Shown: positions 51,277 to 61,063, counted from the first letter of the stretch. The stretch: DNA of 64,000 nt from CF-162 sp963667205 (GCA_963667205.1 OY762959.1:1984001-2048000), one strand, 5' to 3'. Numbers and translations: made by a program. Notes: a model not told the origin generated them from the letters alone.

Positions 51277-52530
51277 ATGCCAGGCAGAAACGGGACCCGG
51301 GTCGTAGTCACTGGAATGGGTGTGATTACGCCTATAGGTAGCTCCGTGCAGGAGTTCTGGGAAAGCGCCGTGGTCGGAAAGTCCGGCATCGATATCCTGC
51401 AGGCGTTCGACCACGCGCCCTACCCGGTGCACATCGCCGGCGAGGTTTCGGACTTCGATCCGGAGGAGTACATGGACCGCCGCGTGGCGCGCCGCATGGG
51501 ACGCTTCAGTCAGTTCGCCATCGCCAGCACGGCCCAGGCGCTGAAACACGCCGACCTGGATCTCGACGACACCAACCGCGATCGCGTTGGCGTGCTGATG
51601 GGCAACGGCATCGGCGGCCTGGAGCAGTCGGAGGAGGGCGTGCGCACGGTGGACTCGCGCGGGGGCATGCGTGTGGACCCGTTCTACTTCCCCAAGATGC
51701 TGCCGAACATGGCAGCGGCTCACGTGGCGCTCAAGTTCGGGGCGCGCGGCTACAACAACACCGTGATCACGGCCTGCGCCGCGGGCACACAGGCGATCGG
51801 CGACGCGATGGACCTCGTGCGTTCGGGGCGCGTCGACGTTTGCATTACCGGCGGCAGCGAGGCCTCCCTCTGCGAAGTTGGCCTCTGCGGCTTCGCGGTC
51901 ATACGCGCGCTTTCGCATCACAACGAAGAGCCCCAGAAGGCGAGCCGCCCGTTCGACGCCGAACGCGACGGCTTCGTCGCTGCCGAGGGCGCCGGCGTGA
52001 TGATCCTGGAGAGCGAAGAGCACGCGAAGTCTCGCAGCGCGCCCGCCCTGGCGGAGGTCGCGGGCTACGGCGCCTGCAGCGACGCCTTCCACGTCGTGGC
52101 GCCCTCTGAGGACGGAGACGGCGCGATGAGGGCGATGCGCGAGGCGCTGGAAGACGCCCACGTTGCGACGACGGACGTCGACTACATCAACGCGCACGGC
52201 ACTTCGACGCAGCTCAACGATAAGTCGGAGACGCTGGCGATCAAGAAGCTCTTCGGTGAGGACGCCTACCGCGTGCCGATCAGCGCCACGAAGTCGATGG
52301 TCGGCCACTCCTTCGGCGCCGCCGGCGCCGTCGAGTCGGTCGCCGCGGTGCAGACGATCGTCAACGGGGTCATCCACCCGACGATCAACCTGGAGCACCC
52401 GGACCCGGAGTGCGACCTGGACTACGTGCCCGAGGGTGCGCGCGAGGCTGACGTCGACGTCGTGCTCAAGAACAGCTTCGGCTTCGGCGGCCAGAACGCC
52501 TGCCTCGTCTTCAAGCGGTACGAGGAGTGA
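51277..52530 (+). CDS. fabF: 3-oxoacyl-ACP synthase II (KAS II)
   Basis: A 417-residue beta-ketoacyl-ACP synthase. The nucleophile is in NTVITACAAGTQAIGDA (Cys about 167), with the histidines in INAHGTSTQLND and SMVGHSFGAAGAV and the lysine in ATKSMVGH. NSFGFGGQNACLVF closes the fold. It elongates malonyl-ACP in fatty-acid synthesis. GGAGG lies 6 bases before the start. It stands without other fab genes. Confidence 0.95.
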   Translation: MPGRNGTRVVVTGMGVITPIGSSVQEFWESAVVGKSGIDILQAFDHAPYPVHIAGEVSDFDPEEYMDRRVARRMGRFSQFAIASTAQALKHADLDLDDTNRDRVGVLMGNGIGGLEQSEEGVRTVDSRGGMRVDPFYFPKMLPNMAAAHVALKFGARGYNNTVITACAAGTQAIGDAMDLVRSGRVDVCITGGSEASLCEVGLCGFAVIRALSHHNEEPQKASRPFDAERDGFVAAEGAGVMILESEEHAKSRSAPALAEVAGYGACSDAFHVVAPSEDGDGAMRAMREALEDAHVATTDVDYINAHGTSTQLNDKSETLAIKKLFGEDAYRVPISATKSMVGHSFGAAGAVESVAAVQTIVNGVIHPTINLEHPDPECDLDYVPEGAREADVDVVLKNSFGFGGQNACLVFKRYEE

Positions 52531-52543
52531 CCGCCCGCCGGCG

Positions 52544-53521
52544 ATGCGTGTTCTCGTAGTCGGCGGCGCAGGCTACATCGGCTCCGTCACCGTCGACCAG
52601 CTGGTCGCTGCCGGCCACGACGTTACGGTCATCGACAGCCTCGTCGCCGGGCACGCTTCGGCACTCAACCCCGAGTGCGAGTTCACACAGGGAGACGTCC
52701 GCGACGAGACCGTGCTGGGACGGCTCTTCGCCGCGCACACGTTCGACGCGGTGATCAACTACGGTGGCTACATCCAGGCCGGCGAGTCGGTCCAGCAGCC
52801 GGGCCGCTACTTCGCGAACAACGTCTCCGGCGCCATCGCCCTGCTCAACGCGATGGTGACGTACGACGTCCAGCGCCTTGTCTTCAGCTCCAGCGCTGCG
52901 GTGTACGGCGAACCGGAGTCTGTGCCGATTGCCGAGGACGCGCCGCTGCGGCCCGTGAACCCCTACGGCGAATCGAAGCTGATGGTGGAGCGCATGCTGC
53001 CGTGGTACGAGGCACGCTTCGGCGTGCGCTCCGTTTCGCTGCGCTACTTCAACGCCGCTGGCGCCAGTGAGGAGCGCGGCGAAGACCACCGCCCGGAGAC
53101 GCACCTGATCCCGAACGTGCTGCAGGTGCCGCTTGGCAAGCGCGAATCGCTCGACCTCAACGGCACCGACTATCCGACCCGCGACGGCACCTGCGTCCGT
53201 GACTATATCCACGTCTCGGACCTGGCTGCCGCGCACCTGCTGGCGCTCGACTACTCGGAGAAGAAGAGCGGCGTCCTCAACCTGGCCAACGGTGTCGGTT
53301 TTACGAACCGCGAGGTGATCGAGTCGGCGCGACGGGTCACTGACCATCCGATTCCCGTAACCGAAGGGCCGCGTCGCCCCGGCGATCCGGCTGAGCTGGT
53401 CGCCTCCAACGAGCGGGCGCGTGCCGAGCTGGGCTGGGCGATCGAGTTCGACGAGCTGGACGCGATCGTCGGTTCCGCCTGGCGCTGGCACCAATCGCAC
53501 CCCGAAGGCTACACGGACTAG
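52544..53521 (+). CDS. galE: UDP-glucose 4-epimerase
   Basis: A 325-residue extended SDR. GGAGYIGS is the NAD motif, FSSSAAVYG the catalytic Ser region, and NPYGESKLMVER the Tyr/Lys pair; FNAAGAS and RDGTCVRDYIHVSDLA are typical GalE motifs. It interconverts UDP-glucose and UDP-galactose for envelope polysaccharide. The ATG lies 13 bp after fabF. Confidence 0.93.
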   Translation: MRVLVVGGAGYIGSVTVDQLVAAGHDVTVIDSLVAGHASALNPECEFTQGDVRDETVLGRLFAAHTFDAVINYGGYIQAGESVQQPGRYFANNVSGAIALLNAMVTYDVQRLVFSSSAAVYGEPESVPIAEDAPLRPVNPYGESKLMVERMLPWYEARFGVRSVSLRYFNAAGASEERGEDHRPETHLIPNVLQVPLGKRESLDLNGTDYPTRDGTCVRDYIHVSDLAAAHLLALDYSEKKSGVLNLANGVGFTNREVIESARRVTDHPIPVTEGPRRPGDPAELVASNERARAELGWAIEFDELDAIVGSAWRWHQSHPEGYTD

Positions 53522-53527
53522 ACGGCC

Positions 53528-54700
53528 TTACGCGGGCACGACGACGGGCAGATCGCCGCCGATCTCCGGACAGCCGGGCGCTGTATTCACGGTGAGCCCG
53601 GCGTCGCCGCGCAGCACTTTGAGCGCGTCGACGGGGTTGATCCCGCCGCCGCAATCGACGTCGCCCCAGGCGAAGATCACGGAAGCCGTCGCTAGATCAT
53701 GGCCCACGGCCGGGCATCCGGCCGGCTGGCCAACGCTGAGGTTGGAGTCGAAGCGCAGTAGCGTGAGACTGTCGACCGGATCGGCGCTGCCGCTGCAGTT
53801 GACGTCGCCCCAGACGACCGTCAGCACCAGCGGTGATGGTGAAGGCGATGGCGCCGCCGTCGGAGTAGGCGTGGCTGGAGGTGGCGAGGCAGACGGCGTT
53901 AGCGATGGTGGGGCCGTCTGAGTCGCCGCGGGCGTGGTCGTTGTGAGGTCGCAGCCGGAGAAGAAGCCGAACGCCGGAGCGGGATAGGCGTGGTTCACGC
54001 CGCAGGCGTCCCACGGCCGAACCGCAGACTCACCCGCGCCGCCGACTGAGACCGGGTCGATGCAGTCGTAGGCCATGACGGAGTGCGGTATTGGTCCCGT
54101 GTCGTCCAGCCCGCAGTCGAAGAGCAGCGTTTCGGACGGGTTAGTGCTTTCGTGCGCCAGCTGGATGATGTGGCCGAGCTCGTGCGATAGGGTGGCGAGC
54201 CGGTCGCTGTCGGCGCCGTAGTCGCCGCTGTGGATGTCGTCGCCGATGTAGACGATGCCGGAGTAGACGCTGCACGAGCCGAAGCAGGGGTCGCCGTTGA
54301 TGTCGAAGGTCGGGGCAACGCCCAGCAGCCCCGGGTCGCCCGGCACCTCGTCGTAGACGTAGACGTCGACGTCGAAATCCTCGTCCTGCACTCCGTCGCT
54401 GTAGCCGAAGCGAACGGTAGTCGGCTGGCCGTTCCAGTCGGCCAGCGAGTCGCCAAACGGCTCGTCCCACTTCGCGGCGCAGGTCGCCTCGCTCCCGTCG
54501 CAGAACAGCCAGACGTCGCTCGTGCTCAGGGTCATCCAGGCGTCGAAGTCGCCGTTGGGCTGGTGGTGCCAGCGCTCGGGGAAGAGCTTCTTCTGCTGGT
54601 GTCCCGTGTGCGACTGGGCCGTGTCCGCCAGCGCCGCGAGCCCGATCGCGACCAAAGCTGCGATCAAGAGCGCCCCGGCGACGCGCATCCGGGCGCTCAT
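53528..54700 (-). CDS. Secreted metzincin-like metalloprotease with C-terminal dockerin-like repeats
   Basis: A 390-residue exported protein with a signal peptide (VAGALLIAALVAIGLAALA). The zinc motif HELGHIIQLAH (about 172-182) and a following SVMAYDC resemble the HExxHxxxxxH and Met-turn of metzincins. Two dockerin-type repeats follow a Thr/Pro/Ser linker: WGDVNCSGSADPVDSLTLLRF and WGDVDCGGGINPVDALKVLRG. It probably cleaves extracellular protein. The ATG overlaps the stop of the upstream lipoprotein (ATGA). Confidence 0.82.
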   Translation of the reverse strand: MSARMRVAGALLIAALVAIGLAALADTAQSHTGHQQKKLFPERWHHQPNGDFDAWMTLSTSDVWLFCDGSEATCAAKWDEPFGDSLADWNGQPTTVRFGYSDGVQDEDFDVDVYVYDEVPGDPGLLGVAPTFDINGDPCFGSCSVYSGIVYIGDDIHSGDYGADSDRLATLSHELGHIIQLAHESTNPSETLLFDCGLDDTGPIPHSVMAYDCIDPVSVGGAGESAVRPWDACGVNHAYPAPAFGFFSGCDLTTTTPAATQTAPPSLTPSASPPPATPTPTAAPSPSPSPLVLTVVWGDVNCSGSADPVDSLTLLRFDSNLSVGQPAGCPAVGHDLATASVIFAWGDVDCGGGINPVDALKVLRGDAGLTVNTAPGCPEIGGDLPVVVPA

Positions 54701-55302
54701 CGGCCCGCCAGCTTCTCGATCGCCACCGCCGGCGTGGTGCCGGCCAGCGCGCGGGAGGCGCCGGTCGCTTCCCAGCCGGCCGGTGCTCTGACGACGCCGT
54801 CTTCGATCGGAAAGCGGGAGAAGGCTGAGGCGCTGTACGTCTCGGGCCCGTCCTGGCGGGCGACGAAGACGTAACGGTCGCCAACGGACATCGCGGTGTC
54901 GCGGGCCAGGAGAACGCGCATGCGGCCGTCGCTCGTCAGACCGCCGAACTGCTCGACTTTGATGACGGAGCCGACGGCGGGCTCGCCAGCCGAGGCCTCG
55001 ACGCGCACAAGGAAGACGGAGATGGGCAGCGGCGCCTCACGGCCACTGCCCATTAGCACCTCGCGGTCCTCGCCCGTTCCGATCACCTCACCGGCGAACG
55101 TCGCGTCCATCGACGCGCCGAGCGTCTCGGCGTCGTTCGCCATCGCCGTGGCGTAGCGGGCGGCGATACGCGCCAGCGGCAGGCCGTCGGCGTCGCGCTC
55201 CGTGCCGTCCGCCCCGCCGGCTGAGCTGCAGCCGGCGAGCAGGAGGGCCGCCAGTGCGACGGCGATGAGCAAGGCGAACGGCGCGCGAACGTGGTCGGCC
55301 AC
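54697..55302 (-). CDS. Lipoprotein, function unknown
   Basis: A 201-residue protein starting at GTG 55302. The signal peptide FALLIAVALAALLLAG is followed by C and a Gly/Ser linker. The globular part has a beta-rich look (VFLVRVEASAGEPAVGSVIK, GDRYVFVARQ), roughly OB- or NTR-like, with no firm family. The gene overlaps the metalloprotease by 4 bp and probably acts with it at the surface. It begins directly after a TATACT box (leaderless). Confidence 0.7.
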   Translation of the reverse strand: MADHVRAPFALLIAVALAALLLAGCSSAGGADGTERDADGLPLARIAARYATAMANDAETLGASMDATFAGEVIGTGEDREVLMGSGREAPLPISVFLVRVEASAGEPAVGSVIKVEQFGGLTSDGRMRVLLARDTAMSVGDRYVFVARQDGPETYSASAFSRFPIEDGVVRAPAGWEATGASRALAGTTPAVAIEKLAGR

Positions 55303-55308
55303 GCACCC

Positions 55309-55314
55309 AGTATA
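55309..55314 (-). promoter_or_regulatory. -10 box of a predicted leaderless gene (lipoprotein)
   Basis: On the minus strand, TATACT (55314-55309) then GGGTGC and GTG 55302. It is identical to the motif before the DsbA-like gene (TATACT-GGGCGC-ATG) except for one base and the start codon. No -35 is evident. Confidence 0.6.
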
Positions 55315-55405
55315 GGCGCGCCGTGAGCGTCTGGACGTCACGGCGGCGGCGGGGCCGCGAGGCTGATCCCGACCCTTGACGGCCGACACCTGATATCCTC
55401 ACGCC

Positions 55406-56650
55406 ATGAAGGCCGAACTGATATCCGTCGGCACGGAGCTCCTGCTCGGTGAGATCACGGATACAAACGCATCGTGGATCGCCTCGAGGCTGCCTCGCAC
55501 CGGCCTCGACATCTACCATAAGTCGGTCGTCGGCGATAACCTTGAGCGCCTCGTGGAGACGCTCGAACGGGCGCTCTCACGCTCGGATGTCGTGATCATG
55601 ACGGGCGGACTGGGTCCGACCGAAGACGACCTGACCCGCGAGGCGATCGCGGAGGCGCTGGGCGAGGAGATGTTCGTCGATACGGACAGGGAGCGCGCTC
55701 TGCGTGCCTTCTTCGCCGCGCGCGGCGTCGCCTTCGCGGAGTCCAATGTCAAGCAGGCGATGCTGATACCCTCGGCCAGCGCGCTGCACAACCCGCGGGG
55801 CACTGCGCCCGGCTGGTTCGTCGAGAAGAACCGCGCGGAGGGCGACCGCTACATCATCGCCATGCCGGGCGTGCCCGCCGAGATGTACCGCATGTGGGAG
55901 AACGAGGTGGCGCCGCGCTTGCGCGAGATGACGAGCGACCTCTTGATCACGCGCGTCCTCAAGACCGCGGCCGTCTCCGAGGCGAAGATCGACGAGATGC
56001 TTTCGCCGCTGCTCAAGTCGACCAATCCCAGCGTCGGCATCTACGCCAAGATCGACGGCGTTCACGCTCGTATCGGCGCCAAGGCGGCGAATGAGGATGA
56101 GGCGTACGCCCTCATCGCGCCAGTCGAAGAGGAAGCGCGTCGCATCCTTGGTCCGGCCGTCTGGGGCGCCGACGAGGAGACGCTGGAGGCGGCGATCGGC
56201 AAGATGCTGCGCGAGGGCGGCCAGACGCTGGCGACGATGGAGTCGTGCACGGGCGGCCTGCTCTCGTCGGCGATCACTGACGTCGACGGCTCTTCCGACT
56301 ACTTCAAGGGCGGGTACGTGGCCTACACGGCGGAGCTCAAGGTGGCGCTCGGTGTGGACCCGGCGATCATCGAGGAGCACGGTGTGATCAGCAGCGAGAC
56401 GGCCGGCGAGATGGCCCGCGCCGTGCGCGAGGTGCTTGGGTCTGACTTCGGCGTCGGCGTCACGGGCATCGTTGGGCCGGATGCGGTCGAAGAGAAGCCG
56501 CCGGGTACGATCCACGCCGCGGTCCACGACGGCACGCGGGCGGAGGCGATCACGTACACGTACAACCAGGGGCGTGTCGTCAACAAGCGCCGCGCAGTGA
56601 ACACGTCGCTCTTCCTCCTGCGCCGCACGCTGCTCGCTGCCGGCGCCTGA
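55406..56650 (+). CDS. cinA: CinA: nicotinamide-nucleotide amidase / competence-damage protein
   Basis: A 414-residue protein. The N-terminal MoaB/CinA domain has VGTELLLGEITDTNASWIA and MTGGLGPTEDDLTREAIA. The C-terminal PncC domain has MLREGGQTLATMESCTGGLLSSAIT and GVGVTGIVGPDA. PncC hydrolyses NMN to NaMN for NAD salvage. TATCCT ends 6 bases before the ATG, another likely leaderless start. Confidence 0.94.
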   Translation: MKAELISVGTELLLGEITDTNASWIASRLPRTGLDIYHKSVVGDNLERLVETLERALSRSDVVIMTGGLGPTEDDLTREAIAEALGEEMFVDTDRERALRAFFAARGVAFAESNVKQAMLIPSASALHNPRGTAPGWFVEKNRAEGDRYIIAMPGVPAEMYRMWENEVAPRLREMTSDLLITRVLKTAAVSEAKIDEMLSPLLKSTNPSVGIYAKIDGVHARIGAKAANEDEAYALIAPVEEEARRILGPAVWGADEETLEAAIGKMLREGGQTLATMESCTGGLLSSAITDVDGSSDYFKGGYVAYTAELKVALGVDPAIIEEHGVISSETAGEMARAVREVLGSDFGVGVTGIVGPDAVEEKPPGTIHAAVHDGTRAEAITYTYNQGRVVNKRRAVNTSLFLLRRTLLAAGA

Positions 56651-56747
56651 CATTTCGCTCGCGAGGCTACGATGGCATCCTCGACCTGCACATCGAGGCG
56701 TCGAGGCACTCCCGGCTGAGTACGTCGGACCGTGGGCGCGGTAGGCG

Positions 56748-59700
56748 CTACGCGGTCAGCTGGCGGTAGAGCGTCGTGATGCGGGAGGGGAGCGATTCAA
56801 TGTCGGGGACGACCTCGTACCCGATGTCCTGGCACATTTGCTTGAGGTAGTCGTGGCCGTAGCGGTCCACCGTGAGGCAGAAGGGCACCATCCCCTTGCG
56901 CTTGGCCTCCATCAGCGCCATGTGCGTGTCGTGGATCGCGTACTCCTTCTCGGTGCGGTCGCGGCCGTAGCCGTGGTCCTGCGGCCGTCCGTCGGAGACC
57001 AGGAAGAGGATGCGCACTTTGGAGTCGTGCTCCTCTAGCTTGTGGGTCGCGTGGCGGATCGCCGGGCCCATGCGCGTTGAGCGCACCGGCGCGATCTTGT
57101 CGATGCGCTTCTTGACGTGGTCGTTCAACGACTCCTCGAGGTCCTTGACCACATAGAACTCGACGTTGTCGCGGCCGTAGCCGGAAAAGCCGTAGATGCC
57201 GTAGTCGTCGCCGATCGCTTCCAGCGCCTTGATCAGGAGGACGATGCTCTCCTTCTCGACGTCGATGATGCGCTTGGGCGGCGTCAGCAGCTCCTGTGCG
57301 CGGCGGGCCATCCACCAGGAGAAGTAGCGGCGCGGGTCGTCGTCGAAGTCGTCCTGCTGGTAACGGCGCTCGTGCTTGGCGATCTCCTCATCTGTCGATG
57401 CGCTCATGTCGAGAAGGAACGCCACGCTGACGTCGCGCTCGATCTTGTTCCGGCGCCAGTAAATCTTGTCGTCCGGCGTCACGCGCGCCCGGCGTTCCAC
57501 AGCGAACTCGGTAACCGCGTCGAAGTCCAGGTCTTCGCCGTCCAGCAGGCGCTTGATCTTGCGGTACATCTCCGGGCGCAGCAACTCGAACTGGCGCTGC
57601 GTCTGAGCGACGAGCGATGAGTATTTGGACAGCGTCTGCTCGTAGTACGAGGCCTGGCCTTCCGCCACCGGGTACTCAACGATGCGGCACCAGCGCGGGC
57701 GGTAGTCGCCGGCGCGGAAGTCCCACTCATCGTAGAAGAAGTACTTGGGCTCGACCGCCAGCTCGTGCTCGTCGTCGGCGGTGCTCATGCCGGTCACCGG
57801 TTGGCCGTCCTCCAGCGGCACCGGCTGTTCCTTGCCGGGTCCCTGGTCCTGCTGCTGGTTGAGCTCCTTGATGAGGTTGGTGAGAAACAGCTCCGACGAT
57901 TGGGTGAGGTCGGATTTGGCCATGTCGGCGATCGTGATCTCGACGCTCTTTTCCAGCATCTGCTTGAGCTGCTCCGGCGAGATCGGCGAGGCCTGTCCCT
58001 TCTCCTTCCGTTCCTGGCGCAGCTTCATCAGCATCTGCACCGTCTCCGGCTTGAACTCGCCTCGGAAGTCGACGGGCTGCGGGCTCTCGTAGGGCATCGG
58101 CTCGCCCTGCGGCATGTCGACCTGCGCGTCGTCGCCCAGGGAGTCGGCCGACGACGGCGAGACGTTCAGGTCCTCTTCGCCCATCTCGACCCAGTCCTCG
58201 ATCGTTTCCGGCACGACGTTGGGGATGCTCTCGGCCAGCCGGTAGAGGCGCAGCGTCGCCTCGGCGGAGTCTTCCACCAGGGCCTGCGGCTGTCGCAGCG
58301 TCTCCAGCACGCCGATGGCGTCGGACATGATCTGGGTCAGCTGCTCGGGCCAGAAGATACGGTCGAGGCCGTCCAGGCTGGCGCGCACGAGGTTCTCGAC
58401 GAACGCCTGCCGCAGCGGCATCTGGTTCGCCTGCGGTCGCCGCTCCAGCTCGCGCGACTGCCGTTCGCCGTACGGGCCGCGAATGCCGCCGTACTCGCGG
58501 CTGATGAGGACGTCGATCCGCGCGTCCTCGACGATCGCGAAGAGGTCGGACGCCAGCTTGCGGTCGGCGAAGATGTCGAAGAAGCGCTCCATATCGGTGA
58601 GCGGACCGTGCGGCGGCGCGACCTCGCCCGGCGCGTCGACGTGGCCGTCCGTGTCGATCGGTGGCGCTGGCACGGGCGCCGGCCGTTCCGCCTCCGCGCG
58701 GGCCCTTTCCGTGGGGAAGATCAGCCCGCCGCGCTCGAACTCGAATTCGAAGGTGCCGAACTCAAGGTGGCCTGCCTGGTGAGTGCAGTAGACCTTGTAG
58801 ACGCCGAAGTTGCGGGGCTTTTCCTGGAACTCCTCGACGTGCGGTGGCAGGAAGATGGCGCTGCCTTCGGTGGACGGTGCGTCGCCCTCCACCCAGCCGA
58901 TGCCCTTGTCGGCGAGTGCCTCCGAAGAGTGGACGGCGACTTCGACGCCGGTGAGCGCCTTGCCGTACATCCGCAGAATGTCGGCGACGCGGCTCAGCTC
59001 GACCCGCGACGAAAGTGCCTCCAGCACCTCCTCGCCGCGGCTGGACTCCATGCGGAAGTAGGCCTCGCCGCCGTCGCTGCTCTGGTCGAGCAGCGCGCTG
59101 CCTTCGGCGTGCCACTCGGCGATCGTCTCGACGGGGATGCGTTCGAGCGCGGTCGAGGCCGTCTTGAGGAACTCCATAGCGGCGAGCGGCGAGCGTTCGA
59201 CCAGCTCTTCCGCCAGCGAGAGCAGCAGCCCGTGGGACTCCTGATCGACCTGCGCCAACGCCCGCGAGGACTCGGCGAAGAAGGCGAAGGCCTGCCGGCC
59301 CTCGCGGCGTGCCAGCTCGCGTGCGAGGTTGAGGAAGCGTCCGCGCTGCATCCCCTGGACGTTGGCCAGCAGTGATGGGCCTTTCTCCAGGTAGGAGCGC
59401 GCGTCGGCCCAGCCGGTGGAAGCGAGCGCTTCGGCGAAGACCAGGAACGCCGTGCGGTCGTCGCCGTCCAGCGGATCGAGAGCCTTCGCCGCGATCGTCA
59501 GGCAGTGCGACGCCAGGTCGTACGAGCGGTCGCAGAGGGCGTCGACGAAGCGGACGAGGACGCGCGCTTCCTCGGCGCTGAGCCTGGCGAATAGCGCCGG
59601 GCTACCGTCGAAGAACTGCACGGCAAGCGACGCCGAACGCCACGTCCCTTTGTAGAGCAAGCTGCCGAGGCCGACCCAGTCGCCGATACGCGCTGGCGTG

Positions 59701-60044
59701 ATGGCGGGCAGTGTACCCGGCGAGGCGCGAAAGAAGGATGCGGCCAGCGCAGAGGATAGCTCCGCCAGCTCCCGGCCGTGCGTTGCCCAGCGCACGAAGC
59801 CCGCGCTGCCCAGTAGCGGCAGCACCTGCGGCGTTACGCGGTAGTACTCGCCCGCCGCTTCCCACGAGCGCCACGATTGCCGCGCCAGATACAGGCCTTC
59901 CTCGGCCCAGGCGCGCAGCTCATCGTCGCTCATCAGTTCGGCGGTCTCGTCAGCGGCGCGCCGGAACTCGGCGACGAGGCTCGTCGAGAACGGCGTCAGC
60001 TGCTTCTCGTACGAGGCGTAGATGCGCTTGCGTTGCTTAGTCAT
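56748..60044 (-). CDS. Large VWA-domain protein, NorD/CbbO-like partner of the adjacent AAA+ ATPase
   Basis: A 1098-residue protein. The first 400 residues are a helical-repeat region (SSRALAQVDQESHGLLLSLA, STALERIPVETIAEWHAEG). The middle is linker and mixed (QMPLRQAFVENLVRASLDG). The C-terminal VWA domain (about 870-1090) has the MIDAS start DMSAS (about 878) and the FLVSDGRPQD motif. This matches the NorD/CbbO family, in which a VWA adaptor links a MoxR-type ATPase to a metalloenzyme. Usual NorD is shorter. No nitric-oxide reductase or Rubisco gene lies near, so the client is unknown. Confidence 0.85.
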   Translation of the reverse strand: MTKQRKRIYASYEKQLTPFSTSLVAEFRRAADETAELMSDDELRAWAEEGLYLARQSWRSWEAAGEYYRVTPQVLPLLGSAGFVRWATHGRELAELSSALAASFFRASPGTLPAITPARIGDWVGLGSLLYKGTWRSASLAVQFFDGSPALFARLSAEEARVLVRFVDALCDRSYDLASHCLTIAAKALDPLDGDDRTAFLVFAEALASTGWADARSYLEKGPSLLANVQGMQRGRFLNLARELARREGRQAFAFFAESSRALAQVDQESHGLLLSLAEELVERSPLAAMEFLKTASTALERIPVETIAEWHAEGSALLDQSSDGGEAYFRMESSRGEEVLEALSSRVELSRVADILRMYGKALTGVEVAVHSSEALADKGIGWVEGDAPSTEGSAIFLPPHVEEFQEKPRNFGVYKVYCTHQAGHLEFGTFEFEFERGGLIFPTERARAEAERPAPVPAPPIDTDGHVDAPGEVAPPHGPLTDMERFFDIFADRKLASDLFAIVEDARIDVLISREYGGIRGPYGERQSRELERRPQANQMPLRQAFVENLVRASLDGLDRIFWPEQLTQIMSDAIGVLETLRQPQALVEDSAEATLRLYRLAESIPNVVPETIEDWVEMGEEDLNVSPSSADSLGDDAQVDMPQGEPMPYESPQPVDFRGEFKPETVQMLMKLRQERKEKGQASPISPEQLKQMLEKSVEITIADMAKSDLTQSSELFLTNLIKELNQQQDQGPGKEQPVPLEDGQPVTGMSTADDEHELAVEPKYFFYDEWDFRAGDYRPRWCRIVEYPVAEGQASYYEQTLSKYSSLVAQTQRQFELLRPEMYRKIKRLLDGEDLDFDAVTEFAVERRARVTPDDKIYWRRNKIERDVSVAFLLDMSASTDEEIAKHERRYQQDDFDDDPRRYFSWWMARRAQELLTPPKRIIDVEKESIVLLIKALEAIGDDYGIYGFSGYGRDNVEFYVVKDLEESLNDHVKKRIDKIAPVRSTRMGPAIRHATHKLEEHDSKVRILFLVSDGRPQDHGYGRDRTEKEYAIHDTHMALMEAKRKGMVPFCLTVDRYGHDYLKQMCQDIGYEVVPDIESLPSRITTLYRQLTA

Positions 60045-60069
60045 CGCGGTCCACCGTGCGCGGCGCCCG

Positions 60070-60957
60070 CTACTCGAAGATCGAAGAGACTACCTCTTCG
60101 ATGCTCCGCTGGACGTCGGCGTCGTCCGTCAGCGCCCAGGTCACTGCCACCTGGCAGGCGCGCCGCGCGCTGATGCCCTGGTGGATCAGCTTGCCGGCGT
60201 AGATCAGGAGGCGCGTGCTGACGCCTTCCGCCAGGCCGTGCTCCTTGAGGTGGCGCACCTTCTCGCCCAGCTTCGCCAGCTCGGCGGCGATAGCCTCCGA
60301 GACGCCCGCTTCTTTGGCGATGATTCTCGTTTCCAGGTCGCGGGGCGGGTATCCGAACTCGATCGCCATGAAGCGCTGGCGGGTGCTGTGCTTGAGGTCC
60401 TTGAGCGCGCTCTGGTAGCCGGGGTTGTACGAGATCACGAGCACAAAGCCGTCGCGCGCCTCGACGATCTGGCCGAGCTTCTCGATCGGCAGCAGGCGGC
60501 GGTGGTCGGTGAGGGGGTGGATGAGGACGGTCGTGTCCTTGCGCGCCTCGACGATCTCGTCGAGGTAGCAGATCGCGCCCACCTTCGCCGCGCGCGTCAG
60601 CGGGCCGTCTACCCAGCGCGTCGAATCGCCCTCCAGCAGGTAGCGGCCGACGAGGTCGGAGGCGGTGAGGTCTTCGTGGCAGGCGACGGTCACGAGTGGA
60701 CGGCCGGACTCCTCGCCGTTCTTGGATCCGCCGCCGCCGTCGCGCATCACGGTCACCGGGCGGCCGAACTTGTACGCCATGTATTCGACGAATCGGGTCT
60801 TGCCGCAACCGGTCGGGCCCTTGAGGAGCACTGGGATCTTTTCCGCGTAGGCGGCCTCGAAGAGTTCGACCTCGTCGTTTACGGGCTCGTAGTAGGGCTC
60901 CGCCATGACGATGTACTCTTCGATGGCGTACTGGCGGTAAGTTGATTCGGTCGTCAT
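60070..60957 (-). CDS. MoxR-family AAA+ ATPase, NorQ/CbbQ-like
   Basis: A 295-residue AAA+ ATPase. Walker A is GPTGCGKT at 47-54, Walker B is ICYLDEIVEARKD, followed by VISYNPGYQ (sensor 1) and a C-terminal lid. GAGGGG lies about 7 bp before the ATG. The VWA gene follows after 25 bp, the fixed NorQ-NorD order. Such pairs remodel or load a metal cofactor into a client enzyme using ATP. Confidence 0.9.
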   Translation of the reverse strand: MTTESTYRQYAIEEYIVMAEPYYEPVNDEVELFEAAYAEKIPVLLKGPTGCGKTRFVEYMAYKFGRPVTVMRDGGGGSKNGEESGRPLVTVACHEDLTASDLVGRYLLEGDSTRWVDGPLTRAAKVGAICYLDEIVEARKDTTVLIHPLTDHRRLLPIEKLGQIVEARDGFVLVISYNPGYQSALKDLKHSTRQRFMAIEFGYPPRDLETRIIAKEAGVSEAIAAELAKLGEKVRHLKEHGLAEGVSTRLLIYAGKLIHQGISARRACQVAVTWALTDDADVQRSIEEVVSSIFE

Positions 60958-61063
60958 CTAGTGTCCCCTCAGACGGTCGTTTCTTCTTCTAGCATACATT
61001 AGGGGGTGCGTGGAACATCGACCCCGGAGGCCGGAACAGACGCGCATCCGGGCCCCTGTGGCC

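Noticed and set aside
55376..55399. TTGACG at 55376 as -35 for cinA
   Set aside because: Its spacing to TATCCT (12 bp) is too short for a sigma-70 promoter, so only the -10 is kept as a candidate.
57765..59375. A 536-codon plus-strand frame opposite the VWA gene
   Set aside because: Antisense shadow. The minus-strand VWA protein has coherent motifs and a neighbouring ATPase.
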